NCBI GenBank assembly: GCA_025358725.1
Contig: JANYIT010000244.1
Coordinates: forward strand, 1 to 32,631
DNA length: 32,631 bases
From: Chamaesiphon sp. GL140_3_metabinner_129_sub
Lineage (GTDB): Bacteria > Cyanobacteriota > Cyanobacteriia > Cyanobacteriales > Chamaesiphonaceae
Direction: 5' to 3'
The notes below the pieces were generated by a model. The model had not been told where the DNA came from. It saw only the letters and a program-made list of their open reading frames with translations, and made no database searches. Each line of letters begins with the position of its first letter. The first letter of the stretch is position 1. A program made the translations under genes and the position numbers. Shown here piece by piece: positions 13,825 through 22,474 of this stretch.

Positions 13825-16206
13825 ATGGAACAGTTGCTGGTACTAAATTTAGGAAATGGCAATCTCCAGACAGGCTTGCCTAGTATCATCGCGCAACTGT
13901 GGGAAGATACGACTGCACAACCGATGCAGATGGCGGGGAGCTTGCCTGCTGTGCCCGAATTAGCCCGATTGATGCAGCAGTGGCAAACCTTATATTTCGC
14001 GCTCTATGCTCATTTAGGTTGGCGGCGCAGTGCCCGTGATAGCTTTGAATTTGATGATGCAGCAGATGTCACCCATATTTCCCAGGCAGAATTTGAATCG
14101 GTTTGTCAGCAGTTACAAACATGTCTGAATCAATGGTTGAATACCGATGGTTTTGGGCAAATCCAACGGCGGATTCGCACCTATCTCAGCCCCGACGATC
14201 GGATTCGGATCGCGATCGCGGCTAATGATAGCAGCCTATTGCAATTACCGTGGCATTTATGGCAACTTCTCGACGATTATCCCACAGCAGAAATTGCCTT
14301 GAGTCCGGCTGAATACGCCCGTTCCCAACCAGCCCCAGCTCAAATCAAACCAGCCAAGGTGAGCATCCTGGCGATTCTAGGCAACAGTCAAGGCATCGAT
14401 GTCGAGTACGACAGACAGATTTTGTCCCAACTCCCCCAAGCCGATATCCACTGGTTAATCGAACCTAGTAGCGAACAATTACAAGCACAACTTTGGGATC
14501 AAAAATGGGATCTGTTATTTTTTGCTGGACATAGTTCCAGTCAGGGGCGCGGCTGTATCCAAATTAACGCGACTGAAACCTTGACGATCGATCGCCTGAA
14601 ATATGGTTTGAAACGGGCGATCGCCAATGGACTCAAACTCGCCATCTTCAACTCCTGTGATGGTTTGGGACTGGCGCGGGACTTAGCCGATCTGCGGATT
14701 CCCCAAACGATCGTCATGCGTCAACCCGTACCCGATCGCGTCGCGCAAGCATTTCTCAAAACCTTTCTCCAAACTTTTGCAGCGGGACAATCATTATATT
14801 ACTCCGTCCGTGAAGCACGGGAAAAATTACAGCTATTAGAAAGTGATTTTCCCTGTGCTACCTGGTTGCCTGTCATCTGCCAAAATCCAGCAGAACCAGC
14901 AGCGGTTTGGGCTGATTGGTGTCAGCCTGAAATTCCCGCTATGCTGGAGATCGATCGTCCAGTGTCAGCTTTACCCCAGCGCACTTGGCGACGATCATTG
15001 TATCGATCGGTTATATTGATCGCCGTTAGTAGTGCGATCGCCACCGGAGCAACTCTAGCCGCAAAATCTCTCGGTTGGCTCCAACCACTGGAACTAGCTA
15101 CTTTCGATCGATTAATCCAAGTGCGCCCGATCGAACCCACCGATCCCCGCTTACTAATTGTCACCCTTACTGACGAAGATGTCCGCGCTCAACGTCTTCA
15201 AACTGCCTCAGGATCGATTTCCGACTCAGCTCTAGACAAACTGCTCCAAATCCTATTCAGAGCAAAACCCAGCGCGATCGGGCTGGATATTTATCGAGAT
15301 TTTGAGACAAAATTACCAACGCTCAAATCCCAGCTAGCCGATAACGATCGACTAGTTACCATCTGCAAGCGTCCTGATGTTCAGCACGATAGTACTGGCG
15401 TAGCCCCAGCCCCCGAAGTCCCGCCCGAAGCTGTCGGCTTTAGTGATTTCGTGCAAGATTATGATGGTGTCGTGCGCAGACACCTAATCGCCATGGATCC
15501 CAAATCCACCTCTCAATGTCGATCGGGAACCGCCTTGAGCAGCCTATTAGCCATGCGTTATTTAGCCGATCGGAATATTCCGATCCAATTCACCCAAACA
15601 AGTTTACAAGTGGGCAAACAATCTTCCCTACGAGAAATCGCACCCCTAGCAGAAAATGCCGGAGGGTATGCCGCCCAGGATGCTCAGGGGCTACAAGTGA
15701 TGCTCAATTATCGTCGTACCGCCCAAGGCATCGCCCAAACCGTCACACTACAGCAAGCTCTCTCAGGACAATTGCCCGCAGATGCAATTAAAGATCGGAT
15801 TATCCTGATTGGTTCAGTCAATCCCAGTAGTAACGATTTTTGGGCAACCCCCTTTGGTTCAGGTTTTCCGCAAAAACAGCCTGGTGTCTTGATCCATGCC
15901 CAGATGGTGAGCCAAATTCTCAGTGCAGTGCAAGACAATCGCCCCTTACTAGATCCAGTTACATTCCCCCACCTGATTATTCTCTCGATCGGTAGTGCCA
16001 TCATTGGCGGCGCGATCGCCTTGATTCGGATGAGATCTGTCCAGTGGCTCCTGCTGGGAAGCACGATCGCCATAATTTACGGCACTGCTTGGCTCTGCTT
16101 AACTCGTGGATTGTGGCTCCCAATTGGAATGCCAATTCTATCGTTAACAGCTTCAGCCCTATTGGTATCTGTGTCGCATTCGATCCCAAATCCACAAAAA
16201 CCATGA
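13825..16206 (+). CDS. CHAT-CHASE2 membrane protein (receptor-protease architecture)
   Basis: 793 residues. A cytoplasmic CHAT domain (about 120-370) carries an intact dyad, His236 in FFAGHSS and Cys278 in FNSCDG. One membrane helix (about 394-416) leads to a CHASE2 domain outside the membrane (about 417-705; LELATFDRLIQVRP, then LIVTLTDEDV and the typical IGSVNPSSNDFWATPF near its end). Three more helices (about 716-734, 741-760, 763-785) place the C-terminus inside. CHASE2 is an extracytoplasmic sensor usually wired to kinases or cyclases; here it is wired to a caspase-like peptidase. No kinase or cyclase output is present. The DUF928 gene overlaps its stop by ATGA, and DUF1822 precedes it by 13 bp. 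What it senses and cuts is unknown. Confidence 0.88.
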   Translation: MEQLLVLNLGNGNLQTGLPSIIAQLWEDTTAQPMQMAGSLPAVPELARLMQQWQTLYFALYAHLGWRRSARDSFEFDDAADVTHISQAEFESVCQQLQTCLNQWLNTDGFGQIQRRIRTYLSPDDRIRIAIAANDSSLLQLPWHLWQLLDDYPTAEIALSPAEYARSQPAPAQIKPAKVSILAILGNSQGIDVEYDRQILSQLPQADIHWLIEPSSEQLQAQLWDQKWDLLFFAGHSSSQGRGCIQINATETLTIDRLKYGLKRAIANGLKLAIFNSCDGLGLARDLADLRIPQTIVMRQPVPDRVAQAFLKTFLQTFAAGQSLYYSVREAREKLQLLESDFPCATWLPVICQNPAEPAAVWADWCQPEIPAMLEIDRPVSALPQRTWRRSLYRSVILIAVSSAIATGATLAAKSLGWLQPLELATFDRLIQVRPIEPTDPRLLIVTLTDEDVRAQRLQTASGSISDSALDKLLQILFRAKPSAIGLDIYRDFETKLPTLKSQLADNDRLVTICKRPDVQHDSTGVAPAPEVPPEAVGFSDFVQDYDGVVRRHLIAMDPKSTSQCRSGTALSSLLAMRYLADRNIPIQFTQTSLQVGKQSSLREIAPLAENAGGYAAQDAQGLQVMLNYRRTAQGIAQTVTLQQALSGQLPADAIKDRIILIGSVNPSSNDFWATPFGSGFPQKQPGVLIHAQMVSQILSAVQDNRPLLDPVTFPHLIILSIGSAIIGGAIALIRMRSVQWLLLGSTIAIIYGTAWLCLTRGLWLPIGMPILSLTASALLVSVSHSIPNPQKP

Positions 16207-17006
16207 AAACTTCCCATCCACTCCACAACATCGCCCAAAAGTTCCGCCTAGCCAAGATCCTCCTGCTAGCCGCGATCGTCACCACCACCTTTCCCACTCT
16301 TGCCACCCCCCCTATAGCCCCCAAACCAAACCTCAAAATCCGCTGGAAACCACCCACTCCACCCAGCTCCCTCGGCATCCCAGGGAATCGCGCTCAAGGT
16401 GGTGGGACACGCGGTTGTCAACCCTATCGCGGGATCGCCGCGTTAGTCCCCATGTCGCCCCAGCAAATTGCTTGGGGACAAACGATCAGCGATCAACCTA
16501 CAGTATGGCTGAATACACCACAAGGATTGGCTCCAGATTTACTCATGGAGATGACTGTGCGAGAACAAAATGGCAAACTAGTCGCCAAACAGTCATACAC
16601 AACCAAGCGTAAAATATCATCTGGCGCGATCGGTATCACATTTCCGCCCACAGCCGCGCTGCAAATCGATCGTACCTATCATTGGGCAGTAGCTTTCTAC
16701 TGTGATACCGATGAGCGAGTCGATCGTCCTTTCCTCGTCCAAGGACAAATTCAGCGGATTGCCACACCCACAGCTCTTACCACTGCTAAATCCTCCCTAG
16801 AGAGCATCCAAATCCTCGCCGCAAACGGCATTTGGTACGATGCACTCACTCAGATCGGCAATCGTTTCCGCCAGACAAAAGATCGAGATCTCGCAATCGC
16901 CTGGTCTCAATTGCTGAAGTCGGCTGGTATTAATGGGAGCGATCGGATTCGGGATTGTTGTCAGTTTGACTCAGCAACGACCCAGGATTCGACGTTGCCA
17001 AAGTGA
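16203..17006 (+). CDS. DUF928-family secreted protein
   Basis: 267 residues from an ATG that overlaps the previous stop (ATGA), which decides the start; longer in-frame forms inside the CHAT-CHASE2 gene are unlikely. A signal peptide (about residues 1-35, hydrophobic ILLLAAIVTTTFP) predicts export to the periplasm. The DUF928 core spans about 65-265: GTRGCQP, then LVPMSPQQIAWGQTISDQPTVWL split over the first strands, later YHWAVAFYCD. Cys residues in GCQP and FYCD could pair. The C-terminal helical part (SLESIQILAANGIWYDALTQ) is typical of the family. Function is unknown. It is the last gene of the tight DUF1822, CHAT-CHASE2, DUF928 set. The final ~25 residues with two adjacent Cys look unconserved. 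Confidence 0.85.
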   Translation: MKTSHPLHNIAQKFRLAKILLLAAIVTTTFPTLATPPIAPKPNLKIRWKPPTPPSSLGIPGNRAQGGGTRGCQPYRGIAALVPMSPQQIAWGQTISDQPTVWLNTPQGLAPDLLMEMTVREQNGKLVAKQSYTTKRKISSGAIGITFPPTAALQIDRTYHWAVAFYCDTDERVDRPFLVQGQIQRIATPTALTTAKSSLESIQILAANGIWYDALTQIGNRFRQTKDRDLAIAWSQLLKSAGINGSDRIRDCCQFDSATTQDSTLPK

Positions 17007-17231
17007 TTTTTTGAGCAATTTTTCGCTCGGTTTGAGGAACTTCAACTTAGCTGTGATGACGAAAATGCTTTGCGAACTTAGAGTAAATGACTTAGCTCGA
17101 CTCGATCGACTATTACAATGGCGTGCAACTAAAACTGGAGACGCAAGCTAGACGGATTGGTGCGTTGGGCTACAACTTCAGGTATTGATTCAGTTGAAGA
17201 TCGAAAGCAATGACCTCCCCCTCACACCACT

Positions 17232-18938
17232 ATGGTTCCTCGCGTCATTGTCTGCGGTCTAAATTCCATCGGCTATCGAATTCTCTGCCTGCTCCGCCAA
17301 CAGAATGCCCAAGTCGTTGGGATTAACGATTACCCCATTCCCGACGAACCAGATCTGACCATCGGTGACTTGAGATCGCCAGAAACTCTATTTCGGGCGG
17401 GGATTCAGTCTGCTCACACTTTAATTGTTGCCAATCATGATGATGCCATCAACTTGGATATCGTCATGCAGGCGCGGTTACTCAATCCCCAACTGCGAAT
17501 TATCAGTCGCCTGTTTAATACCAACTTGGGCGAACGGCTCGACCAAACATTACCGGAACATACCACCATGAGTGTGGCGGCCATTGCTGCGCCGATCTTC
17601 GTCTTTGCCGCTATGGGCAATCGGGCGATCGGACACCTAAATTTAGTCCAACAAACCTGGCCAATTTACGAAGAATACATTCATCCCGAACATCCTTGGT
17701 ACGATCTTTCACTCAGGGATATTTGGGATAACCGCAGCCGGATGCTGATCTCTTACTTGACTGCCGATCGAGAAATTAGCTTAGTAGAAGCTATGAGTCT
17801 GGATCGGCGGCTCCAGTCGGGCGATCGACTAATCGTCGGCACTCAGCCGCAGGTGCGGACTCCAACCGTCTCGTGGTTAAAACAGGGTAAGGCGGCGATC
17901 GATTCTCGCTCCGAGCGACTATGGCAAAGAGTCCGACGGTTTCAGCAGCATGGTCGATCGACCCCGATTGCCATGCTGGCGATGCTAGTAATGGTGCTGA
18001 TTTTTACCCTCACTTATACACAGTCACTCTCAGGTAAAACGCCGATCGTCGATGCCCTGTATTTCTCAGTGGGAATTATTACTGGCGTTGGGGGTTATGA
18101 ATGGATGGCCGAATATGCCTCAACAAATATGAAGCTCATCACCGCGATCGTCATGATTGTCGGGGCGGGAGTCGTCGGTATGTGCTACGCACTCCTCAAC
18201 GATCTCGTCTTGGGTAGCAGGTTCCAACAGTTATGGGATGTGATCCTTGTCCCCCAACGCGACCATTATATCGTCTGCGGATTGGGCGGGATTGGTGTCC
18301 GCATTGCCACCCAACTCCAATCCCAAGGTCATCAAGTTGTAGTAATCGATCGCGATAACCATAACCGATTTCTGAGTATGGCACGCGCTCAAAACATTCC
18401 GGTCATTCTCGGTGATGCGACTTTACCCGACACGTTGAACAAGGCAAATATCCCCCACGCCGCTGCCCTATTGACTGCAACCAGCGATGACATGGTTAAT
18501 TTAGAAATTGCCCTCACAGCTAAAAATATCTCGCCCAAACTGCCCGTTGTCGTCCGTTGTCAAAACCCCGATCGAGTCCACCGAATGCAACAAGTATTTG
18601 AATTTGAATCTGTCCTCAGTCCGCCAGAATTGGCCGCTCCTGTCTTTGCTGCCGCAGCCCTGGGCGGGAAAGTATTTGGTAGTGGCACGATTGGCGATCG
18701 GTTGTGGATTGCCGTATCGCTGTTGGTCACGCCAGCTCATCCATTTTGCGGTCAGTGTATTGAGGCTGTAGCGATCGCGGCAGATCTGGTGCCGCTATAC
18801 TTAGAAACCCAGGCGCAAACCATCCACGGCGAACAGTTACTCAGCGCAATTCTCCAGCCCAACGATGTGCTGCATCTAACGATCGCGGCGACAGATCTCG
18901 AACGTCTCTGGCGCACCACGATCATCGCACAGGGATAA
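17232..18938 (+). CDS. Two-TM channel-like protein with two RCK (TrkA-N) domains
   Basis: 568 residues in an unusual order: an N-terminal RCK/TrkA-N domain (1-210, VIVCGLNSIGYRIL nucleotide-binding loop), a helix (about 245-267), a pore-loop-like segment (277-292), a second helix (about 300-326) and a second RCK domain (about 340-568, IVCGLGGIGVRIATQL loop and DATLPDTL). Such proteins are ligand-gated potassium channels or relatives, with RCK domains binding nucleotides or ions. The pore segment reads ITGVGGYEW where a potassium filter would read T-V-G-Y-G, so selectivity or even conduction is uncertain. It lies 225 bp after the DUF928 gene with no obvious functional link. Confidence 0.82.
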   Translation: MVPRVIVCGLNSIGYRILCLLRQQNAQVVGINDYPIPDEPDLTIGDLRSPETLFRAGIQSAHTLIVANHDDAINLDIVMQARLLNPQLRIISRLFNTNLGERLDQTLPEHTTMSVAAIAAPIFVFAAMGNRAIGHLNLVQQTWPIYEEYIHPEHPWYDLSLRDIWDNRSRMLISYLTADREISLVEAMSLDRRLQSGDRLIVGTQPQVRTPTVSWLKQGKAAIDSRSERLWQRVRRFQQHGRSTPIAMLAMLVMVLIFTLTYTQSLSGKTPIVDALYFSVGIITGVGGYEWMAEYASTNMKLITAIVMIVGAGVVGMCYALLNDLVLGSRFQQLWDVILVPQRDHYIVCGLGGIGVRIATQLQSQGHQVVVIDRDNHNRFLSMARAQNIPVILGDATLPDTLNKANIPHAAALLTATSDDMVNLEIALTAKNISPKLPVVVRCQNPDRVHRMQQVFEFESVLSPPELAAPVFAAAALGGKVFGSGTIGDRLWIAVSLLVTPAHPFCGQCIEAVAIAADLVPLYLETQAQTIHGEQLLSAILQPNDVLHLTIAATDLERLWRTTIIAQG

Positions 18939-19103
18939 TTGGTACATCTCTGTTAAATACCTGCTTGATCGGCACAACTGCGGCAAGGTAGTCGCCAGAT
19001 TTAACGTAAGTTCGATCGACTCCCGATCGAGGATTCGAGCGAGAATAACTGAGAACTGTTATGATAACTGTGACCTTATTCTCAACAAAAGGCGAAGATT
19101 AAC

Positions 19104-20702
19104 ATGGCGCAAGCACCTATAGCTCCGGTGGTGCTAGTAATTTTAGACGGTTGGGGATATCGCCCAGATATCCACGGCAATGCAATCGCTCAAGCCAAGA
19201 CACCGAATATTGATAGCCTGTGGGCTGCTTATCCACATACATTGATTGATACATCTGGACGAGCAGTAGGATTACCAGATGGACAGATGGGTAATTCGGA
19301 AGTCGGACATCTAAATATTGGTGCGGGGAGAATTGTCCCACAAGAATTGGTGCGGATTTCGGATGCTGTCAAGGATGGAAGCATTCTAGAAAATCCCGCG
19401 CTGTTAAAAGTTTGTGAGGATGTAAAAGAGCGTCAGAGCAAACTCCACATTCTGGGACTTTGTTCTGATGGCGGAGTTCATTCACATCTAGATCACCTGA
19501 TTGGCTTATTGCGACTAGCTCGCGATCAAAATATTACCGAAGTCTGTCTCCATGTCATCACCGATGGCCGCGATACCGATCCTCGCGATGGCTTACTCGC
19601 TGTCGAGAAAATTGAAAATGCGATCGCTGAAATTGGTGTAGGTAAAATTGTAACCGTTAGCGGTCGATATTATGCACTCGATCGCGATAATCGCTGGGAT
19701 CGAGTCAAACTAGCTTACGATGTGATGACTCAAGCTGGCGATGGTAGCGGCGAAACTGCGACTACCGTGCTAAAAAATAGCTACAAAGCAGACAAAACTG
19801 ATGAATTCATCACCCCCACCAGAATCGCCCCCGGTGCGATCGAATCCGGTGATGGGGTGATTTTCTTTAACTTCCGTCCCGACAGAGCTAGGCAGCTCAC
19901 CAGTGCCCTCGTAAATCCAAAATTCACTGGCTTTATGCGTGAGCAAATTACCCCTCTAACTTTTGCTACTTTTACTCAATACGACTCGACACTACCCGTA
20001 CTAGTTGCTTTTGAACCACAACAGCTCAAAAACCTGCTAGGCGAAGTCATCGCTGAGCGAGGTTTGCAGCAGTTTCGAGTCGCCGAAACTGAAAAATATG
20101 CTCATGTGACTTACTTCTTCAATGGCGGATTAGAAGAACCACTCGCAGGTGAAGATCGGGAATTGATTCCCAGTCCCCAGGTGAGTACATACGATCGCGC
20201 TCCAGCGATGTCTGCGGCGATCGTGACAAATGTGGTGCTAACGGCGATCGCCAAACAAAAATATGCTTTAATCGTGGTTAATTATGCCAACCCTGATATG
20301 GTCGGACATACAGGTAAAATGGCACCGACCATTCAAGCGATCGAAACCGTAGATGCTTGTATGGGTAAGCTATTGGAAGGTGTGGGCAAAGTCGGCGGAA
20401 CGACAATTATCACCGCAGATCATGGCAATGCTGAATATATGTGCGATGAAGAGGGTAATCCCTGGACAGCGCACACCACCAGTCAAGTACCATTTATTTT
20501 AATAGAAGGCGAACGCCGTCAACTGCAGGGACATGGTACTGATGTCCTGCTGCGCGAAGATGGTAAGTTAGCAGATCTCGCACCGACAATTCTCGAAATT
20601 CTCCAGATTCCTCAACCTGTAGAAATGACTGGTAAATCGATGGTCGTTCCCGCGCTGGTAGAATATCAGCAGACTCGATCGCCGATGCGGGTTGGTGTGT
20701 AA
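19104..20702 (+). CDS. gpmI: 2,3-bisphosphoglycerate-independent phosphoglycerate mutase
   Basis: Cytosolic manganese enzyme that interconverts 3- and 2-phosphoglycerate. At 532 residues it has the usual length. It begins with LVILDGWGYRPD (metal Asp15) and has the phosphoryl-acceptor serine in GNSEVGHLNIGAGR (Ser65). The substrate-binding HVITDGRDTDP lies near residue 150, FNFRPDRARQ follows, and the second metal set is NYANPDMVGHTG and TADHGNAEYM toward the C-terminus. All key residues are present. secG follows 78 bp downstream on the same strand, an arrangement I believe recurs in cyanobacteria. Confidence 0.97.
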   Translation: MAQAPIAPVVLVILDGWGYRPDIHGNAIAQAKTPNIDSLWAAYPHTLIDTSGRAVGLPDGQMGNSEVGHLNIGAGRIVPQELVRISDAVKDGSILENPALLKVCEDVKERQSKLHILGLCSDGGVHSHLDHLIGLLRLARDQNITEVCLHVITDGRDTDPRDGLLAVEKIENAIAEIGVGKIVTVSGRYYALDRDNRWDRVKLAYDVMTQAGDGSGETATTVLKNSYKADKTDEFITPTRIAPGAIESGDGVIFFNFRPDRARQLTSALVNPKFTGFMREQITPLTFATFTQYDSTLPVLVAFEPQQLKNLLGEVIAERGLQQFRVAETEKYAHVTYFFNGGLEEPLAGEDRELIPSPQVSTYDRAPAMSAAIVTNVVLTAIAKQKYALIVVNYANPDMVGHTGKMAPTIQAIETVDACMGKLLEGVGKVGGTTIITADHGNAEYMCDEEGNPWTAHTTSQVPFILIEGERRQLQGHGTDVLLREDGKLADLAPTILEILQIPQPVEMTGKSMVVPALVEYQQTRSPMRVGV

Positions 20703-20780
20703 GATTGCCCCTACCATGATTTTCCAGGATATCGAGATACAATAAACTAAAGACTATTTAAGATCTAAAATTACTACTAG

Positions 20781-21056
20781 ATGAATATTGTTAATATTAT
20801 TGAGATTATTTGGTGCGTATCGGCATTTGGTTTGACAGCAATGGTCTTATTGCACAGCCCCAAAGGTGATGGAATTGGGGGAATTGGTGGTCAAGCTCAG
20901 TTATTTAGCAGTACCAAAAGTGCTGAAAGCAACCTCAATCGGATTACTTGGGGCTTATTTCTCGTGTTTATCACTCTGACAATTATTTTGAGTGCTGGTT
21001 GGCTTACCACTGGAACTGCTCCAGCTCCAGTTGCAATTCCTTCGCTTGGAAATTAA
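20781..21056 (+). CDS. secG: Preprotein translocase subunit SecG
   Basis: A 91-residue membrane protein, the small non-essential partner of SecY-SecE. Two membrane helices (about 4-25 and 57-77) flank a conserved glycine-rich loop (HSPKGDGIGGIGGQAQLF, then STKSAESNLNRIT) diagnostic of SecG. The short Ala/Pro-rich tail is normal. No clear Shine-Dalgarno precedes the ATG. It lies downstream of gpmI and is probably expressed from the same or a nearby promoter; it converges with the GT4 gene. Confidence 0.93.
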   Translation: MNIVNIIEIIWCVSAFGLTAMVLLHSPKGDGIGGIGGQAQLFSSTKSAESNLNRITWGLFLVFITLTIILSAGWLTTGTAPAPVAIPSLGN

Positions 21057-21142
21057 CGGACTTATCTGTTGTAAGTAAAAATACACTCACCAACATCGTC
21101 TGCAACCTAGATGTTGGGAATTGCTAACCCAGCTCCCAACTC

Positions 21143-22264
21143 TTACCCTACAGCCCGAACTGGTGCGAGAATCTCCCCGTATAGGTGCTCGATTCGATCG
21201 ATATTACCCGACAAGGTGTAGCGATCCAATACCCGTTGACGGGCAGATTTGCTCAAAGTCTCGCGCCAGGCATCATGATCGCGGATGATGGGAAGTAGGG
21301 TACGCAGTTGCCCAGAGACACCTTGTGTATTGATGACGACTCCAGCACCATCAGCAATTACCGAAGCATCCGCGCCTGCGTCAGTAGCGATACAAGCCAT
21401 GCCACAAGACATGGCTTCGAGCAACGAGAGCGATAAACCTTCTACGAGCGAAGGGAGAATAAAGACATCAGCACCACGCAAAATTTCGATTCGACGAGCA
21501 TCATCCCGAATCGCTCCCAACCAAATTACACCATGTTCGGTGCCATAAAATGGTTCGAGATTGGGTTTGAGTGGGCCATCGCCTACTAGCAATAGCTTGC
21601 AACCATAGTCGCGCATATTGCAATATTTCCAAGCTTTAAGTAGAGATTCAACATTCTTTTCAGTCGAAATCCGCCCTTGATAAACGTAGATTTGTTTGGC
21701 GTTAAATTCGGCTTTAATATTGCTAATACCTGGGGTGTATTTTGTATCGTCTACACCATTGGGAATAACCGTAATTCGATCGCGTGGTACTCCTAGTTTG
21801 ACTAATAAATCTTGCTGTTCCTCGCAGAAAATAATCGTCCGATCGTATTTAGCTAAAAATGGTGCATACAGTTGATAGGCTAAGAATTGACTAGTCGAAG
21901 TCACATTTCGGCGTTTGGCATCGTAGGGCGTATGAAATGTCGAAATTAGTGGTACACCTAGCTCCTGACAAATTTCTGGCAACAGGAAATCAAGAGCTGA
22001 TAAACTCAACGAAGCATGAACGATATCTGGCTTCCGACGACGGAGCGATCTTTCGAGTACTCGCTTAGCTCTAATTGTCGGAATTGTAAATATTTGAGAT
22101 GTGTAAAGAAACGGTAATGGCACTTCATCGCCATCCGCCTTGGTGTCAGCAAAATGCATGAAACTTACCTTGTGCCCACGATTAGTTAGGGCACCAGTAA
22201 TTTCTCGACTATAGGTAACATTGCCACAAAAAGGCGTTTTCTTTCCCAGCCACGCAATATGCAT
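21143..22264 (-). CDS. Glycosyltransferase family 4 protein
   Basis: 373 residues with the GT-B fold of family 4 retaining glycosyltransferases. The N-terminal acceptor domain (1-170) includes CGNVTYSREITGAL, PDIVHASLSL and ISTFHTPYD. A linker, VIPNGVD, leads to the donor domain with YQGRISTEKN (about 192), LLLVGDGP and the sugar-nucleotide motif PSLVEGLSLSLLEAMSCG (Glu-x7-Glu type). No signal peptide; it acts at the cytoplasmic face of the membrane. It resembles enzymes that add sugars to glycolipids or exopolysaccharide precursors; donor and acceptor are unknown. A 7-bp tandem repeat lies 47 bp upstream of its start. Confidence 0.92.
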   Translation of the reverse strand: MHIAWLGKKTPFCGNVTYSREITGALTNRGHKVSFMHFADTKADGDEVPLPFLYTSQIFTIPTIRAKRVLERSLRRRKPDIVHASLSLSALDFLLPEICQELGVPLISTFHTPYDAKRRNVTSTSQFLAYQLYAPFLAKYDRTIIFCEEQQDLLVKLGVPRDRITVIPNGVDDTKYTPGISNIKAEFNAKQIYVYQGRISTEKNVESLLKAWKYCNMRDYGCKLLLVGDGPLKPNLEPFYGTEHGVIWLGAIRDDARRIEILRGADVFILPSLVEGLSLSLLEAMSCGMACIATDAGADASVIADGAGVVINTQGVSGQLRTLLPIIRDHDAWRETLSKSARQRVLDRYTLSGNIDRIEHLYGEILAPVRAVG

Positions 22265-22310
22265 TTTTTGTTAAATCGATCGGTATTCAGGAAACTCGGA
22301 TATTAAATAA

Positions 22311-22338
22311 GTTGAAAGTTGAGAGTTAAAAGTTGAAA
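22311..22338. repeat. Heptanucleotide STRR upstream of the GT4 gene
   Basis: Four 7-bp units: GTTGAAA, GTTGAGA, GTTAAAA, GTTGAAA. Same class as the repeats at 2023-2050 and 3916-3950. It lies in the gap between the RbgA and GT4 genes. Confidence 0.8.
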
Positions 22339-22474
22339 GCGATTAGTATTTCTTAATATACCAGGAAAGTTTACTAGAGAGCTAGGAACTATATGGCAGC
22401 TTATCTTCTGTCATAGTCGATAGAGATGAAGTGCAACAAAGACTCATCCGTGAGAGCAACTCTGCAACTAAAAA

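Noticed and set aside
16044-16202. Longer N-terminus for the DUF928 gene starting at 16044
   Set aside because: It would overlap the CHAT-CHASE2 gene by about 160 bp and hide the signal peptide; the ATG in the ATGA overlap at 16203 fits both.
16933-17151. 72-codon plus-strand ORF overlapping the DUF928 3' end
   Set aside because: It runs in another frame of the DUF928 gene for a third of its length and has no recognisable family or ribosome site. A 31-codon version from 17056 looks slightly protein-like but is unsupported.
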